Source: Candidatus Nitrospira allomarina (GTDB taxonomy: Bacteria; Nitrospirota; Nitrospiria; Nitrospirales; UBA8639). From it: a DNA stretch of 64,000 nt. Below the pieces are notes generated by a model. It was given only the letters and a program-made list of their open reading frames with translations. It did no database searches and had not been told where the DNA came from. Each line of letters begins with the position of its first letter. Positions within the stretch are counted from its first letter, which is position 1. Positions 8,762 through 17,463 of the stretch are shown piece after piece. The DNA lies in the NCBI RefSeq assembly GCF_032050975.1, contig NZ_CP116967.1, positions 1,733,001-1,797,000 on the forward strand. The letters run 5' to 3'. Made by a program: the position numbers and the translations under genes.

Positions 8762-10699
8762 TTAGTTGAGTTGGGTGAAGGTCTTGTTTTTGACCTGGAG
8801 GAGGTAGAGCCTTCGGTTCAGTATGCCGGCGGAACTAAAAGAGGCAAATCCGCTCAATGCCGGCAAGTCAGAGCGTCGCACAAGTTGGTCCCAGACCCCT
8901 TGTCCGGATTGAGCGCCCTGGCGGATGGTTTCCATCACCATGGTTGCCGCATCATAGGCCTGGAAGGCAAAGAGGGATGGTTCCTTTTGAAACTGACTGC
9001 GATACCGCTGAACAAACATCTGAATATTGGGATCAGGACTGTTGGGAAAAAATCCATCGACAAAAATATGACCGTCCAGATCGTGTTTGGCCCACCGAAA
9101 TAATTCAGAGTTATGCCAGCTATTGCCGCCTAAAATCGGCACATTCATGTCATAAAATGCCAGTTGTGCCGCAATGAGGGCCAAGTGCACGGGCTGTCCC
9201 GGGACAAACACGGCGTCAATCCCCGGTGTGTAGACCAAGCGATCTTCTCCGGTTCGGGTTTTTTCGTTTTGGGTGGTGCCGTATTTGGCCAGATCTTTTT
9301 CCTTCAAGTGGCGTAATTGTTCACCAATATCGGTCTGGTCATCAGCATAGCCTTCTGAGGCAATAATTTCCCCGCCGGAGTGCAACACTTCTTTCGCGAA
9401 CATATCAGCCATTTCTCGTCCATACGCTGTTTGGGGATAAATAATGCCAAAACGGTGGTATCCCAGTTTTAGGATGGCATATTCCACCAGGCGTTTGGCC
9501 TGGACGGATGAGGTCATGGCGGTACTAAACCAAAAAGATCCAAACTGCCGAACATTTAAGAGCGTGGATGAAGGGGTGATAAACGGCGTGACATAGTCAT
9601 CAGGGAGTCGGCCGAGTCCCTGTATCTCACGTGACAAAAGGGGCCCTACGACTGCAAGGGGCCGAAATTCATCAAGCATTTGTTGTATCTCAACGCGCAA
9701 TGGGGCGGTGAGGGTTGTGGTATCTTTTACGACCAGCCCAACCGAGGTCAGTCCCCATTGTTCCTTGGCAATTTCGAGAGCGAGTCGAATGCCGTTTAAC
9801 GAATCCGTGCCATAGGTTTTCATGGGGCCGGAAAAAGGCAGGGCGGCGGCCAAAATATGCGAATGAAATTTGATTTTGCTGATAAATGATTGGAGGAGGG
9901 CCATCGCGGTTTGAGCATAGGGATGGGAGGGAAAGCGTTTGAGAAATCCCCGGATATCCCGTTCGGCGAGGACCTCGTCCCCATGGGCAGTATGCAGTTC
10001 AATCAGCCGGATGGTTGCGATGTCACCCGGATACCGGGAGGAATAACTCTCAACCAGTTCCTGGAGCGCGGGTTCGTCCAACTGCTGTAAAATCAGTGTT
10101 TGAGTGAGGCTTTCTAACTCGAGCCGTTCGGTCTGGTCGGCCAGACTCATCTCATTTAAGAGGGCTTTTACGGCGCCCAGCGGGTTGTGATTGTTTAACT
10201 CGGTTTGACGGATCAATTGGAATATTGACCGGCGCAGGTCCAGATCCGTGGCGTAATCCAATGCCTGATACAATTGATCCAGGGCAGGCTCATAATTCTG
10301 TAATTCGATATAGAGTTCGGCCATTAAGACCCGTGCCGGGTTCGTGGAGTGTGAAAAGGGAAATTCCTCCAGGAGTTGCTTCAAAACCGTAAGGGCATCC
10401 GTTGGCTGATGATCATGTTTCAGGGCGGTTGCCTGCAAAAGATAGGCTTCTTCAAGGATCTCTGGAGGAGGAAATGAATCTATCAGCTTCTCGAGAGTCG
10501 TAATGGCGGCTGCAGGATTATCGGCTTCAAGCTCCAATCTTGCCTGAGCCAGAAGAGGAGAAGTTGAAGTTTGTTGAGCAAATGCGATGTTGAAGCTTTC
10601 GCCAAAGAAGGGCCACCATCCATCGTGCAGTCCCGGGCTTCCCAGGATGAGACACAAAAAGGTTCGCAGCAACAGATATTTAAGTCTGACAGTCGTCAA
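8762..10699 (-). CDS. TPR plus periplasmic-binding-fold protein (LpoA/penicillin-binding-protein-activator-like)
   Basis: A 645-residue exported protein. A basic, hydrophobic N-terminus (about 1-40, ending near FNIAFAQQ) looks like a signal peptide without an obvious lipobox. Residues 45-270 form TPR-like helical repeats. Residues 275-640 form a type I periplasmic-binding fold of the leucine-binding type: AAALPFSGPMKTYGTDSLNG, VVGPLLSREI, FGIIYPQTAYGREMA. This arrangement resembles LpoA, which activates PBP1a, and annotated ABC substrate-binding relatives. No transporter genes are nearby, so a cell-wall role is more likely than uptake, but this is inference. The start is a TTG at 10699 with no clear ribosome-binding site; no in-frame ATG lies near. 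Confidence 0.8.
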   Translation of the reverse strand: MTTVRLKYLLLRTFLCLILGSPGLHDGWWPFFGESFNIAFAQQTSTSPLLAQARLELEADNPAAAITTLEKLIDSFPPPEILEEAYLLQATALKHDHQPTDALTVLKQLLEEFPFSHSTNPARVLMAELYIELQNYEPALDQLYQALDYATDLDLRRSIFQLIRQTELNNHNPLGAVKALLNEMSLADQTERLELESLTQTLILQQLDEPALQELVESYSSRYPGDIATIRLIELHTAHGDEVLAERDIRGFLKRFPSHPYAQTAMALLQSFISKIKFHSHILAAALPFSGPMKTYGTDSLNGIRLALEIAKEQWGLTSVGLVVKDTTTLTAPLRVEIQQMLDEFRPLAVVGPLLSREIQGLGRLPDDYVTPFITPSSTLLNVRQFGSFWFSTAMTSSVQAKRLVEYAILKLGYHRFGIIYPQTAYGREMADMFAKEVLHSGGEIIASEGYADDQTDIGEQLRHLKEKDLAKYGTTQNEKTRTGEDRLVYTPGIDAVFVPGQPVHLALIAAQLAFYDMNVPILGGNSWHNSELFRWAKHDLDGHIFVDGFFPNSPDPNIQMFVQRYRSQFQKEPSLFAFQAYDAATMVMETIRQGAQSGQGVWDQLVRRSDLPALSGFASFSSAGILNRRLYLLQVKNKTFTQLN

Positions 10700-10952
10700 A
10701 GGGAATTTACCTAAACGCCTTGGAAATGGAAGGGATTGTTCGTATGGAAACAGGCCAATACCCGAATGCTTGGGTGGATAATTTACAAGCAGAATACGGT
10801 GACGACAATGCTTTTCTTATTTAGTATACCAGGAAGTTCGCTTACCAAAATAGAAGAATGCAAGAAAAACTCTGGATAGGATTATGGTCGGTGGGGGCAT
10901 GAAAAGGTTTGTGTTTTTCCCATCGTAAAGATAAGGGTGGCGTAAAGAGCCG

Positions 10953-11882
10953 ATGCAGGAATGTATTGATCGTTATCTCACCATGCTGCAAGTCGAGCAG
11001 GGCTATGCGGCGAATACCATTGAGAGCTATCGTCGGGACCTCAGGAAACTCGAGATCTTTTTTCGAACGCACGACATTGCCGATCCCACATATCTTTCCA
11101 GGCCACTGTGGTTTCAATTCTTAAACAGTTTGAAAGCCGAAGGGCTGTCCTCCTCTTCAATTGCCAGGTGCCTGGCTTCTATCAGGGGTTTCTATAAATC
11201 GTTTGAGAGGGGAAGGGATGATCCGACATTTGAGGGTATTTTAAAAGGGACGCCGAAGCAATGGAGTCAATTGCCAAAGTTGTTGTCCGAAGCCGAAGTG
11301 ACCAGATTGCTCAACTTATCCGTGATGGACACCAGGGAAGATCTACGTGATGCCGCCATGGTGGAACTGCTCTATGCCACCGGTCTTCGGGTGTCGGAAC
11401 TCATCAATTTGGAAATGGCGCATCTCAATCTGGATGTGGGGTTTTTGCAAGCGACTGGCAAGCGGGACAAACAACGAATTGTTCCGATCGGAGACAAGGC
11501 ACGCCAGTTGGTCTCGGAGTATCTGCAGTCTTCCCGTCCGGCCTTTGTCAAAAAGCGAACGTCTTCCGCGTTATTTCTTACCCGGCTGGGTCGGGCCATG
11601 AGCCGCCAATGTTTTTGGAAAATTCTCAAGGATCGTACGGCTCGTGCAGGCATCACCAAGCCTATTTCACCTCATATGCTTCGCCATTCCTTTGCCACGC
11701 ATTTATTGGATCACGGGGCCGATCTTCGTTCGGTCCAAATGATGCTCGGCCATGCCAGCATTGCCACGACACAAATCTATACTCATGTGGAGCAAGCCCG
11801 CCTCAAAAAGGTTCATGACCAATACTTTCCCCGTAAACAACGGACGAGGGTCTTTGGAGCCTCTCATGATACTGAGTCTTGA
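10953..11882 (+). CDS. xerD: Tyrosine recombinase XerD-like
   Basis: A 309-residue recombinase with an N-terminal SAM-like DNA-binding domain (residues 1-90) and a catalytic domain. All active-site residues are visible: Arg in LLYATGLRVSEL, Lys in ATGKRDKQRIVPI, HxxR in HMLRHSFATHLL, His in MLGHASIATT and the nucleophile Tyr in IYTHV. Xer enzymes resolve chromosome dimers at dif during division. Length and sequence fit XerC/XerD rather than a phage integrase, and no att-like repeats or phage genes flank it. XerC versus XerD cannot be settled from one copy. Confidence 0.88.
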   Translation: MQECIDRYLTMLQVEQGYAANTIESYRRDLRKLEIFFRTHDIADPTYLSRPLWFQFLNSLKAEGLSSSSIARCLASIRGFYKSFERGRDDPTFEGILKGTPKQWSQLPKLLSEAEVTRLLNLSVMDTREDLRDAAMVELLYATGLRVSELINLEMAHLNLDVGFLQATGKRDKQRIVPIGDKARQLVSEYLQSSRPAFVKKRTSSALFLTRLGRAMSRQCFWKILKDRTARAGITKPISPHMLRHSFATHLLDHGADLRSVQMMLGHASIATTQIYTHVEQARLKKVHDQYFPRKQRTRVFGASHDTES

Positions 11883-12002
11883 GCAGATATTTGCCCGGGT
11901 GTCGCCCTGCGGTGATGGCCCGATTCCAATTTGCAATTGGAAAAAGGCCTATGGCAGGCTAGCACCGAGCTTTTATTTTATAAATTTTTGGAGGGGTGGG
12001 TT

Positions 12003-12188
12003 ATGAAGTATAGAAAGCAGGTGCATTATGTGAAGGGCGTGTTTGCGTGCCCAAAATGTCATCAACATTTTGTGCAAGAGAAGTGGTTGGAGGAATTCCG
12101 GGTACGATGTCATAAGTGCGATTATCGAGGGGCCTTAACCCATGTATCGGTGGAAGAGCAGATGGACGAAGAAATTGAACGCCGATAG
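12003..12188 (+). CDS. Small zinc-ribbon protein
   Basis: A 61-residue protein with two CxxC knuckles, FACPKCHQHF and VRCHKCDYRG, about 20 residues apart, which together would bind one zinc ion. The C-terminus is acidic (EEQMDEEIERR). An in-frame start exists further upstream at 11931, but GGAGGGG at about 11989 lies just before the ATG at 12003, which I take as the true start. The function is unknown. Proteins this small with a single ribbon may contact RNA, DNA or another protein. It sits alone between xerD and the flavodoxin gene. Confidence 0.7.
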   Translation: MKYRKQVHYVKGVFACPKCHQHFVQEKWLEEFRVRCHKCDYRGALTHVSVEEQMDEEIERR

Positions 12189-12262
12189 CGGGGTTTGGGG
12201 TTCTTAAGGATTGGTCTTTCAGGTCGGGAACTTTGATTTCTCTCTTCCAGTTTGATTCTCCT

Positions 12263-12910
12263 ATGAAGATTTTTCGGGGAAATACCTTATGGGTAGCTCT
12301 GGCTGTCCTTGTTTGGTGGTGTGGGTATGTGCAAGTTTCCGCTCAGACTTCATCTCCCCAAGCATCTCCTCAAGCTAGCGATGGCCTTCAGGTCTTAGTC
12401 ACCTATCATTCTCTGTCGGGTCATACGGCCGAGATGGCCAAGAGTGTGAAAAAGGGTGCTGAATCGATACCAGGGACCACCGTCCTCCTGAAGACCGTGG
12501 GGCAGGTGACCGCCGATGAGTTGTTTGGCAGCGATGCAGTCATCGTGGGTTCGCCAGTCTATTGGTCGAATATGTCAGGTGAAGTCAAAGCATTTTTTGA
12601 CCGGTGGCAGTTTGAATTTGGCGTGTATCCTGAATGGAAAATGCGTAATAAGGTAGGAGCAGCCTTTGCGACCGGTGGGCAAATATCAAGCGGAAAAGAG
12701 GTGACGATGTTGACCATCCTTGCAGCCATGCTTGGAAATAAGATGATTGTTGTGAGTGACGGAGGAGCGTTTGGCGCTTCAGCCACCACGGAAGGCGATA
12801 GCCCTGGCATTAATGATGCGGAGCGTGCGGATGCATGGGCGTTGGGAAAGCGTGTGGCTGAAGTGGCGTGGGTGATCAAGCGAGGCCAGACGATCCCAGG
12901 GCAATCCTGA
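12263..12910 (+). CDS. Exported flavodoxin/WrbA-like NAD(P)H:quinone oxidoreductase
   Basis: A 215-residue protein from the ATG at 12263; a TTG at 12233 would add ten residues. The first 28 residues are a hydrophobic export or anchor signal (KIFRGNTLWVALAVLVWW, then VSAQT). The mature part is a flavodoxin fold: VTYHSLSGHTAEMAKSV matches the FMN phosphate loop, VGSPVYWSNMSGEVKAFFDR the second flavin loop, and TGGQISSGKEV the third, as in WrbA. WrbA proteins reduce quinones by two electrons and are normally cytosolic. An exported copy is unusual, and no twin-arginine motif is present to carry a folded flavoprotein. The next gene starts 10 bp downstream. Confidence 0.8.
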   Translation: MKIFRGNTLWVALAVLVWWCGYVQVSAQTSSPQASPQASDGLQVLVTYHSLSGHTAEMAKSVKKGAESIPGTTVLLKTVGQVTADELFGSDAVIVGSPVYWSNMSGEVKAFFDRWQFEFGVYPEWKMRNKVGAAFATGGQISSGKEVTMLTILAAMLGNKMIVVSDGGAFGASATTEGDSPGINDAERADAWALGKRVAEVAWVIKRGQTIPGQS

Positions 12911-12920
12911 AGGGCATTTT

Positions 12921-13625
12921 ATGAGTTCGATACCGGGAAACTTAGACGATAAATGGGTCATTTATTGGGAGCGGGAGTATGCCACCGCCTTTGCTCCGGA
13001 ACGACTCAAGCTGGATTTCCATCCCCACCGCCCCTTGATGACCAACATGCCGTTGCCTGAGCAACGGGAGTTAGCGGCCTCCGGATACAAGGTCCTTCCT
13101 GATGATTGCGGGCCGGTTCGGGCCGTAGGTCAATACGGCTGGCTCATCCGTTCACCTGCGGATTGCCGGTTTCGTAGGAAAGGCACTGGTTTTGAATGGC
13201 AGTCTCCGCCCATACTTCCTGAAGAGCGGCTCTTGGGGTATAAGTCATTTTCGGGAATGTATGTCGATACGATTTTGAATAGTGGATTTCCCAAGCTCTA
13301 TTGTGGCATTCGTTTTTATTACCCCAAACAAGTCGGCATGATGATGAAGGATCTTCCCAATCATTTTTATCATTTCCCCAACCGGACCTTCTCCATCTGG
13401 GAAGGGATCAAAACGCAAGAATATAAACTAACCCCGAATCCCTATGATTTTCTGCCTGACCACGATGCCTTTGTGACGAATTTTCTGCTGCAATTGGACC
13501 CTTCTCCGGACAAGACCACGACTATTCTCCGTGGCGATCCCATTGGTGTGGTATTCCCGGTCATGCTTCCGAAACATTTCATACTCGAAGAGTTGAAGCA
13601 TCCTTCTGAAGCCCCCAACGCATAA
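12921..13625 (+). CDS. Hypothetical protein, 234 residues
   Basis: I do not recognise this family. The protein is soluble, rich in aromatic residues and proline, with no signal peptide or membrane segment. Conserved-looking stretches include YGWLIRSPADCRF in the first half and FPKLYCGIRFYYPKQVG and HFYHFPNRTFSIWEG in the middle. It starts 10 bp after the exported flavodoxin, with a weak GAAGGG ribosome-binding site, so the two are probably co-transcribed. A short GC hairpin follows the stop codon. Coding quality is convincing, since codon use matches the neighbours and the frame is long and uninterrupted, but no function can be assigned. Confidence 0.75.
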   Translation: MSSIPGNLDDKWVIYWEREYATAFAPERLKLDFHPHRPLMTNMPLPEQRELAASGYKVLPDDCGPVRAVGQYGWLIRSPADCRFRRKGTGFEWQSPPILPEERLLGYKSFSGMYVDTILNSGFPKLYCGIRFYYPKQVGMMMKDLPNHFYHFPNRTFSIWEGIKTQEYKLTPNPYDFLPDHDAFVTNFLLQLDPSPDKTTTILRGDPIGVVFPVMLPKHFILEELKHPSEAPNA

Positions 13626-13626
13626 T

Positions 13627-13644
13627 GCCGAGCAGGCCCTCGGC
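13627..13644 (+). terminator. Possible weak terminator hairpin
   Basis: GCCGAG and CTCGGC form a perfect 6 bp stem with a 6-base loop immediately after the stop codon at 13625. The downstream sequence is only pyrimidine-rich, not a clean T-run, so termination efficiency is uncertain. Confidence 0.35.
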
Positions 13645-13844
13645 TTGATCCTCTCGCGTCCTTTTCCCCTTATTTACTATATCAGTGCCTGTGAGGTAGA
13701 AGATGTTGCCCGATTTTCCCGCCTAAGGGAAAGCCTGTTGACGCGTTAAATTGATATACTGGTTGAGTGTCGGCGGAAACGCGTGGGCCGCGATACCAAT
13801 AAACGCATTTGTTGGTTCGATTTTCGTGCTCATGAGGGAGGAGC

Positions 13845-14606
13845 GTGAAGGTACAACCCAAGTCTGATTTGATTCTTCACCAATGGCAGACTCTTGCCAA
13901 AGCCTGTGATGACGGAGAGAGTCAGACTCGACTAGCGATATTGTGGGAGCACATTAATCGGTTTCCGGTCAGGCAGGCGGCGTCCGCCCATGCCGAGATC
14001 GAGACGGCGTATTTTCTCGCGCAAGCGGGCTTTTCCGTGGCATTTTTAGAGGCCTCTGGCGGTCGAACGGCGGATTTGGAGTGTTATGAAGGTACCCATC
14101 GATTTTTTGTGGAAGTCACGGTTATCCAATCGACCCAAGGACCTACTCGCAAATCACCGGCGGTGCGCCTGCAACCTCACCAGATTTTGGAATCCTCGGA
14201 TGAGTTTTTTGAACAGGCTTTAGTTAGGCGATTGTTGTCACGCATGGCCGAAAAAGCCAGGCAATTAGAACGGTACTGTGCACCCGTGTTGCTGGCAGTC
14301 AGTGTACCCGATTTACCCTGGAGGAAAGGGCGCCCTCAGGACATTCCTTCCTTGGATCTTCAGCGATTGGCTGCGATGTTGGTCGGAGTGGTTGTTGACG
14401 TCCCTCAGTTCAGTGCGATCCTGCTGACCTTATGGAAGGCACCGGCGCAGGAATTACGTAATCCCATTCGTATTCGCCAGGTCACGTGGGTTACTCGACC
14501 TCCAGGGGATGCACGCGACCCTCGAATTCGATTGTTGGCAGTGAACCCGGTTGCTCGATATCGCCTTAGCTCCCAAGAACTCACAAGTATCAAGGAAAGG
14601 ATGTGA
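13845..14606 (+). CDS. Orphan protein with PD-(D/E)xK nuclease-like core
   Basis: A 253-residue protein starting with GTG at 13845 behind a strong GGGAGGAGC ribosome-binding site. Residues 48-92 read like a restriction-endonuclease-type core: a helix with Glu (HAEIETAYFLAQAGF), a strand, then GRTADLECYEGTHRFFVEVTV, placing Asp77 and Glu90 in the D...ExK order. The usual Lys is Thr92, so catalysis is doubtful or the Lys has migrated. The rest contains LLAVSVPDLPWRKGRP and a Pro-rich strand region. There is no signal peptide and no adjacent methylase or mobile gene. The nuclease-fold call is inference from pattern only. Confidence 0.7.
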   Translation: MKVQPKSDLILHQWQTLAKACDDGESQTRLAILWEHINRFPVRQAASAHAEIETAYFLAQAGFSVAFLEASGGRTADLECYEGTHRFFVEVTVIQSTQGPTRKSPAVRLQPHQILESSDEFFEQALVRRLLSRMAEKARQLERYCAPVLLAVSVPDLPWRKGRPQDIPSLDLQRLAAMLVGVVVDVPQFSAILLTLWKAPAQELRNPIRIRQVTWVTRPPGDARDPRIRLLAVNPVARYRLSSQELTSIKERM

Positions 14607-14645
14607 GGCAAACCTGCGGGAAAGGATTGGAAAAAGTACGAACGG

Positions 14646-14966
14646 TCAGGATGAAGGCAGGGACGCTTTCAGGGCTTCCAGGTTTTTAATGACGAGGAGA
14701 TCACCATTCTTGGTTGCCACGGTGATGCCTTGGGTGCATATTGTCCGGCATTTTTGAAAATCGCCTGTCTGGTGAAGCGATTGAGCCAATGCAAAATAGG
14801 CGGCTGAGTATTCAGGTTTCACCTCAATGCATTGCTCCAGGGCAGGAATCGCCTCTTTCCAATTTTCGTCATTCATGTAGGCTTTCCCCAGGCCGAACCA
14901 CATGGTTTCGTCCTTCGGATCCATTTGGAGCACTTTCTTGAATTGTTCGATCTTAGGATTGGCCAT
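14646..14966 (-). CDS. Small TPR-repeat protein
   Basis: A 106-residue protein made almost entirely of three TPR units: DETMWFGLGKAYMNDENWKE, then IPALEQCIEVKPEYSAAYFALAQSL, then GDFQKCRTICTQGITVA. TPR helices mediate protein contacts. There is no signal peptide or membrane segment, so it is cytoplasmic. It lies on the minus strand between plus-strand genes, with its own 214 bp upstream region. A partner cannot be inferred. Confidence 0.8.
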   Translation of the reverse strand: MANPKIEQFKKVLQMDPKDETMWFGLGKAYMNDENWKEAIPALEQCIEVKPEYSAAYFALAQSLHQTGDFQKCRTICTQGITVATKNGDLLVIKNLEALKASLPSS

Positions 14967-15180
14967 GGTTGAGATCCGATCAGAAATAAAGGTGACGAAA
15001 CAAGAACGAAATCGAGCCTATCATGCGGGTGTATTCGTTGTCTAAGCCATTCCCCTATGCTAGGATCTTTTTCGCTTTTCCCTCCTGCTTGTCAGTAGGC
15101 GCAAGATTTATTCCCGGTAACGGTGATCAGGTTTTTCCTCGTTAGCATGATTTCCTTTTCAAGTTTAGGAGTTCTTGAGT

Positions 15181-16125
15181 ATGGGACGTGTTGGATACGT
15201 ATCTCATCCGGCCTATGAGCTCCATGAGATGAGCAGAAGCCATCCGGAGTCACCTGAACGGCTTCGTGCAATACGCGCACAATTAGAAAGTTCGGGAACG
15301 TGGTCCCGGCTGCATCAGGTTGCCCCACGACGGGCCGATCTGAAATGGATTGAACTCGTCCACGACTCATCCTATGTGGAAAGTCTTGAACGACGCTCCC
15401 CCTCAACTGGGTATGTCTCCCTGGATCCTGATACGTCGATGTGTCCGGGAACGCTGGAGGCCGCCTATCTGGCAGTCGGCGGGGGATTGGCGGCGGTGGA
15501 TGCGATCATGAACCATGACATTGATCAGGCGTTTTGCGCTGTGCGGCCTCCTGGGCATCACGCGGAGGCGGATCGAGCGATGGGGTTTTGTTTCTTTAAC
15601 ACCATCGCGATTGCCGCCCGTTATCTTCAGCAACAATATGGACTACAGAGGATTATGATTGTGGATTGGGATGTGCACCATGGCAATGGCACGCAACAGG
15701 CCTTCTATGATGATCCCACAGTCCTTTTTTTTAGTACCCACCAGGCTCCATTTTATCCCGGGACGGGCCGTTCGACGGAAACCGGGGCAGGTCAAGGGAA
15801 AGGTCTCACCATCAATGTGCCGCTCCCGGGAGGACAAGGGGATGGGGAGTATCGCGAAATATTCCAGAAGGTCTTGGTCCCCGCTGCCGAACACTTTCAA
15901 CCTGAATGTATTCTGATTTCCGCCGGATTTGACGGTCACCGGGATGATCCATTGGCGAGTATGGCCTTAACGGAGCAAGGGTATGCCGATTTGACCACGA
16001 TTGTCTCGAAGATTGCAAAAACATTTGCAAGGGGGCGAATCGTGTCATGTTTAGAAGGTGGGTATCACCTCAAGGCGTTGGCGGGATCCGTGGACCGCCA
16101 CCTACAGGCTCTGCTGGATAATTAA
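15181..16125 (+). CDS. Histone deacetylase-family amidohydrolase
   Basis: A 314-residue class II HDAC-like/acetylpolyamine amidohydrolase fold protein. It has SHPESPERLRAIR near the N-terminus, the active-site stretch RPPGHHAEADRAMGFCFFN with tandem His residues, and the metal-binding VDWDVHHGNGTQQAFYDD. The last ligand region is SAGFDGHRDDPL and the C-terminal CLEGGYHL. Bacterial members deacetylate polyamines or small acyl-amines, or remove acetyl groups from proteins. An in-frame TTG lies 6 bp upstream, but AGGAG at 15167-15171 is correctly spaced only for the ATG at 15181. The cytochrome gene begins 4 bp after its stop. Confidence 0.92.
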   Translation: MGRVGYVSHPAYELHEMSRSHPESPERLRAIRAQLESSGTWSRLHQVAPRRADLKWIELVHDSSYVESLERRSPSTGYVSLDPDTSMCPGTLEAAYLAVGGGLAAVDAIMNHDIDQAFCAVRPPGHHAEADRAMGFCFFNTIAIAARYLQQQYGLQRIMIVDWDVHHGNGTQQAFYDDPTVLFFSTHQAPFYPGTGRSTETGAGQGKGLTINVPLPGGQGDGEYREIFQKVLVPAAEHFQPECILISAGFDGHRDDPLASMALTEQGYADLTTIVSKIAKTFARGRIVSCLEGGYHLKALAGSVDRHLQALLDN

Positions 16126-16129
16126 CGCG

Positions 16130-17452
16130 ATGAAATCAAAGCGATCATGGGGAGGAAAAGCGTGGTTGTTGCTCCTATTGGTGCTAGGGGTAGGGATCTA
16201 TATTTTTTATACGGAGATTCGTCCCACCGTCATATTCGGCTTACGAGAGGATTACGCGAAACCCATTCCCTATCAACAGATTCCAGTGGGATTGCAGAGC
16301 TTGAAAGCGGAGGAATGTGGAAGTTGTCATGTCGAAATCTACGAAGAGTGGAAATCCAGTATTCATGCCAAGGCCTTTCACGATCCGTTTTTTCAAGCCT
16401 ATTGGAAAAAAGATGACAATATCTGGGTCTGTTTGAATTGCCATACGCCATTGGAAAATCAGCAACCGACTCTTATTCAAGACCTTCCCCGTGGCCGTGT
16501 CGAAAAAGCCATTCAAATTCCCAATTACCGGTACGATGCGGAGTATCAACAAGAAGGTGTGACGTGCGCAGCCTGCCATGTTCGGGATGGAAAGATTCTC
16601 GGTCCATATGACGATTCGGCGGCGCCGCATCCCACCCAATTCGATCCTTCCTTTAGAACGACCCAAGTCTGTTATCGTTGTCATAATGTCGTTTCGGGAC
16701 CCATGCAATTCTACAATGCAGGGCCTTGTGGTACGTATCCTGAGTATGAAGGCAAGTTTTTCATGAAGGAAAAGGGACTGATTTGTCAGAGTTGTCATAT
16801 GCCGGAAGTCGAGCGGCCGGTGGCCAAGGGTAGCCCTATCCGATTTGGTCGACGGCATCTCTGGCGGGGAGGTCATGATCCGGACATGGTCAAGCGAGCG
16901 GTCGCTGTCCAAGTGCAGGCAGATCCTCCGACACCCCAACCGGGTGACGATGTCAAATTGACGCTGACTCTGATTAATGCGGGGGCTGGGCACAAAATCC
17001 CGACAGGGGACCCTGACCGGTTTTTTACCGTTGAATTTACGGTGCGCGATTCGAACGGTACGGTGGTGCATGAGCAGTCTGATACCATGGGCCGTTGGAT
17101 CCTCTGGCAGCCTGTGATTGTGGAAGTATATGATAATCGATTGCTGCCCCTTGCCAGCCGGGATTATTCCTTTGAATATGAAATCCCCGAACATGAAAAA
17201 GGGTGGATCGTTCAGGCGCGGATTCGGTATCATATTCAGACCGATAGTCAAAATCAGATGTTGAGAGATCGGTATGGTCTGACGGCCGATGATCCATATG
17301 TCTTTACGATCTATGAACGAGAGTACCCCTTGGATGCGACCTTGTCTACGATTGTGCAGGATCAGGAACCCGATCTTCGGGTAGGGTGTATGGCACCGTC
17401 CGATGGGCTTACTCCTCATCCCCCGGCAGATATGTCTTCACTCCATTCATAA
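16130..17452 (+). CDS. Membrane-anchored pentaheme c-type cytochrome (cytochrome c-554-like)
   Basis: A 440-residue protein. Residues 11-29 form one membrane-spanning anchor, leaving the rest in the periplasm. Five CxxCH heme-attachment sites begin at residues 63, 101, 146, 181 and 219 (CGSCH, CLNCH, CAACH, CYRCH, CQSCH). The C-terminal half (about 260-420) lacks heme sites and looks like a beta-sandwich (VKLTLTLINAGAGHKIPTGD). The spacing resembles cytochrome c-554-type multiheme proteins. It probably passes electrons in the periplasm, with donor and acceptor unknown. The start at 16130 follows the HDAC-like gene by 4 bp, implying co-transcription. The anchored sulfurtransferase neighbour is 11 bp downstream. 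Confidence 0.87.
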   Translation: MKSKRSWGGKAWLLLLLVLGVGIYIFYTEIRPTVIFGLREDYAKPIPYQQIPVGLQSLKAEECGSCHVEIYEEWKSSIHAKAFHDPFFQAYWKKDDNIWVCLNCHTPLENQQPTLIQDLPRGRVEKAIQIPNYRYDAEYQQEGVTCAACHVRDGKILGPYDDSAAPHPTQFDPSFRTTQVCYRCHNVVSGPMQFYNAGPCGTYPEYEGKFFMKEKGLICQSCHMPEVERPVAKGSPIRFGRRHLWRGGHDPDMVKRAVAVQVQADPPTPQPGDDVKLTLTLINAGAGHKIPTGDPDRFFTVEFTVRDSNGTVVHEQSDTMGRWILWQPVIVEVYDNRLLPLASRDYSFEYEIPEHEKGWIVQARIRYHIQTDSQNQMLRDRYGLTADDPYVFTIYEREYPLDATLSTIVQDQEPDLRVGCMAPSDGLTPHPPADMSSLHS

Positions 17453-17463
17453 AGGAAAGCACT

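Noticed and set aside
10953-11882. Xer-type recombinase considered as an integrase marking a mobile island
   Set aside because: Size and sequence fit housekeeping XerC/XerD, and neither att repeats, a flanking tRNA nor phage genes are present.
16058-16129. 24-codon N-terminal extension of the cytochrome
   Set aside because: It overlaps the conserved end of the HDAC-like gene, and the ATG at 16130 gives a normal membrane anchor.
16241-17419. 392-codon minus-strand frame
   Set aside because: It is antisense to the pentaheme cytochrome, which has five CxxCH motifs and a membrane anchor; the antisense product shows no family pattern.
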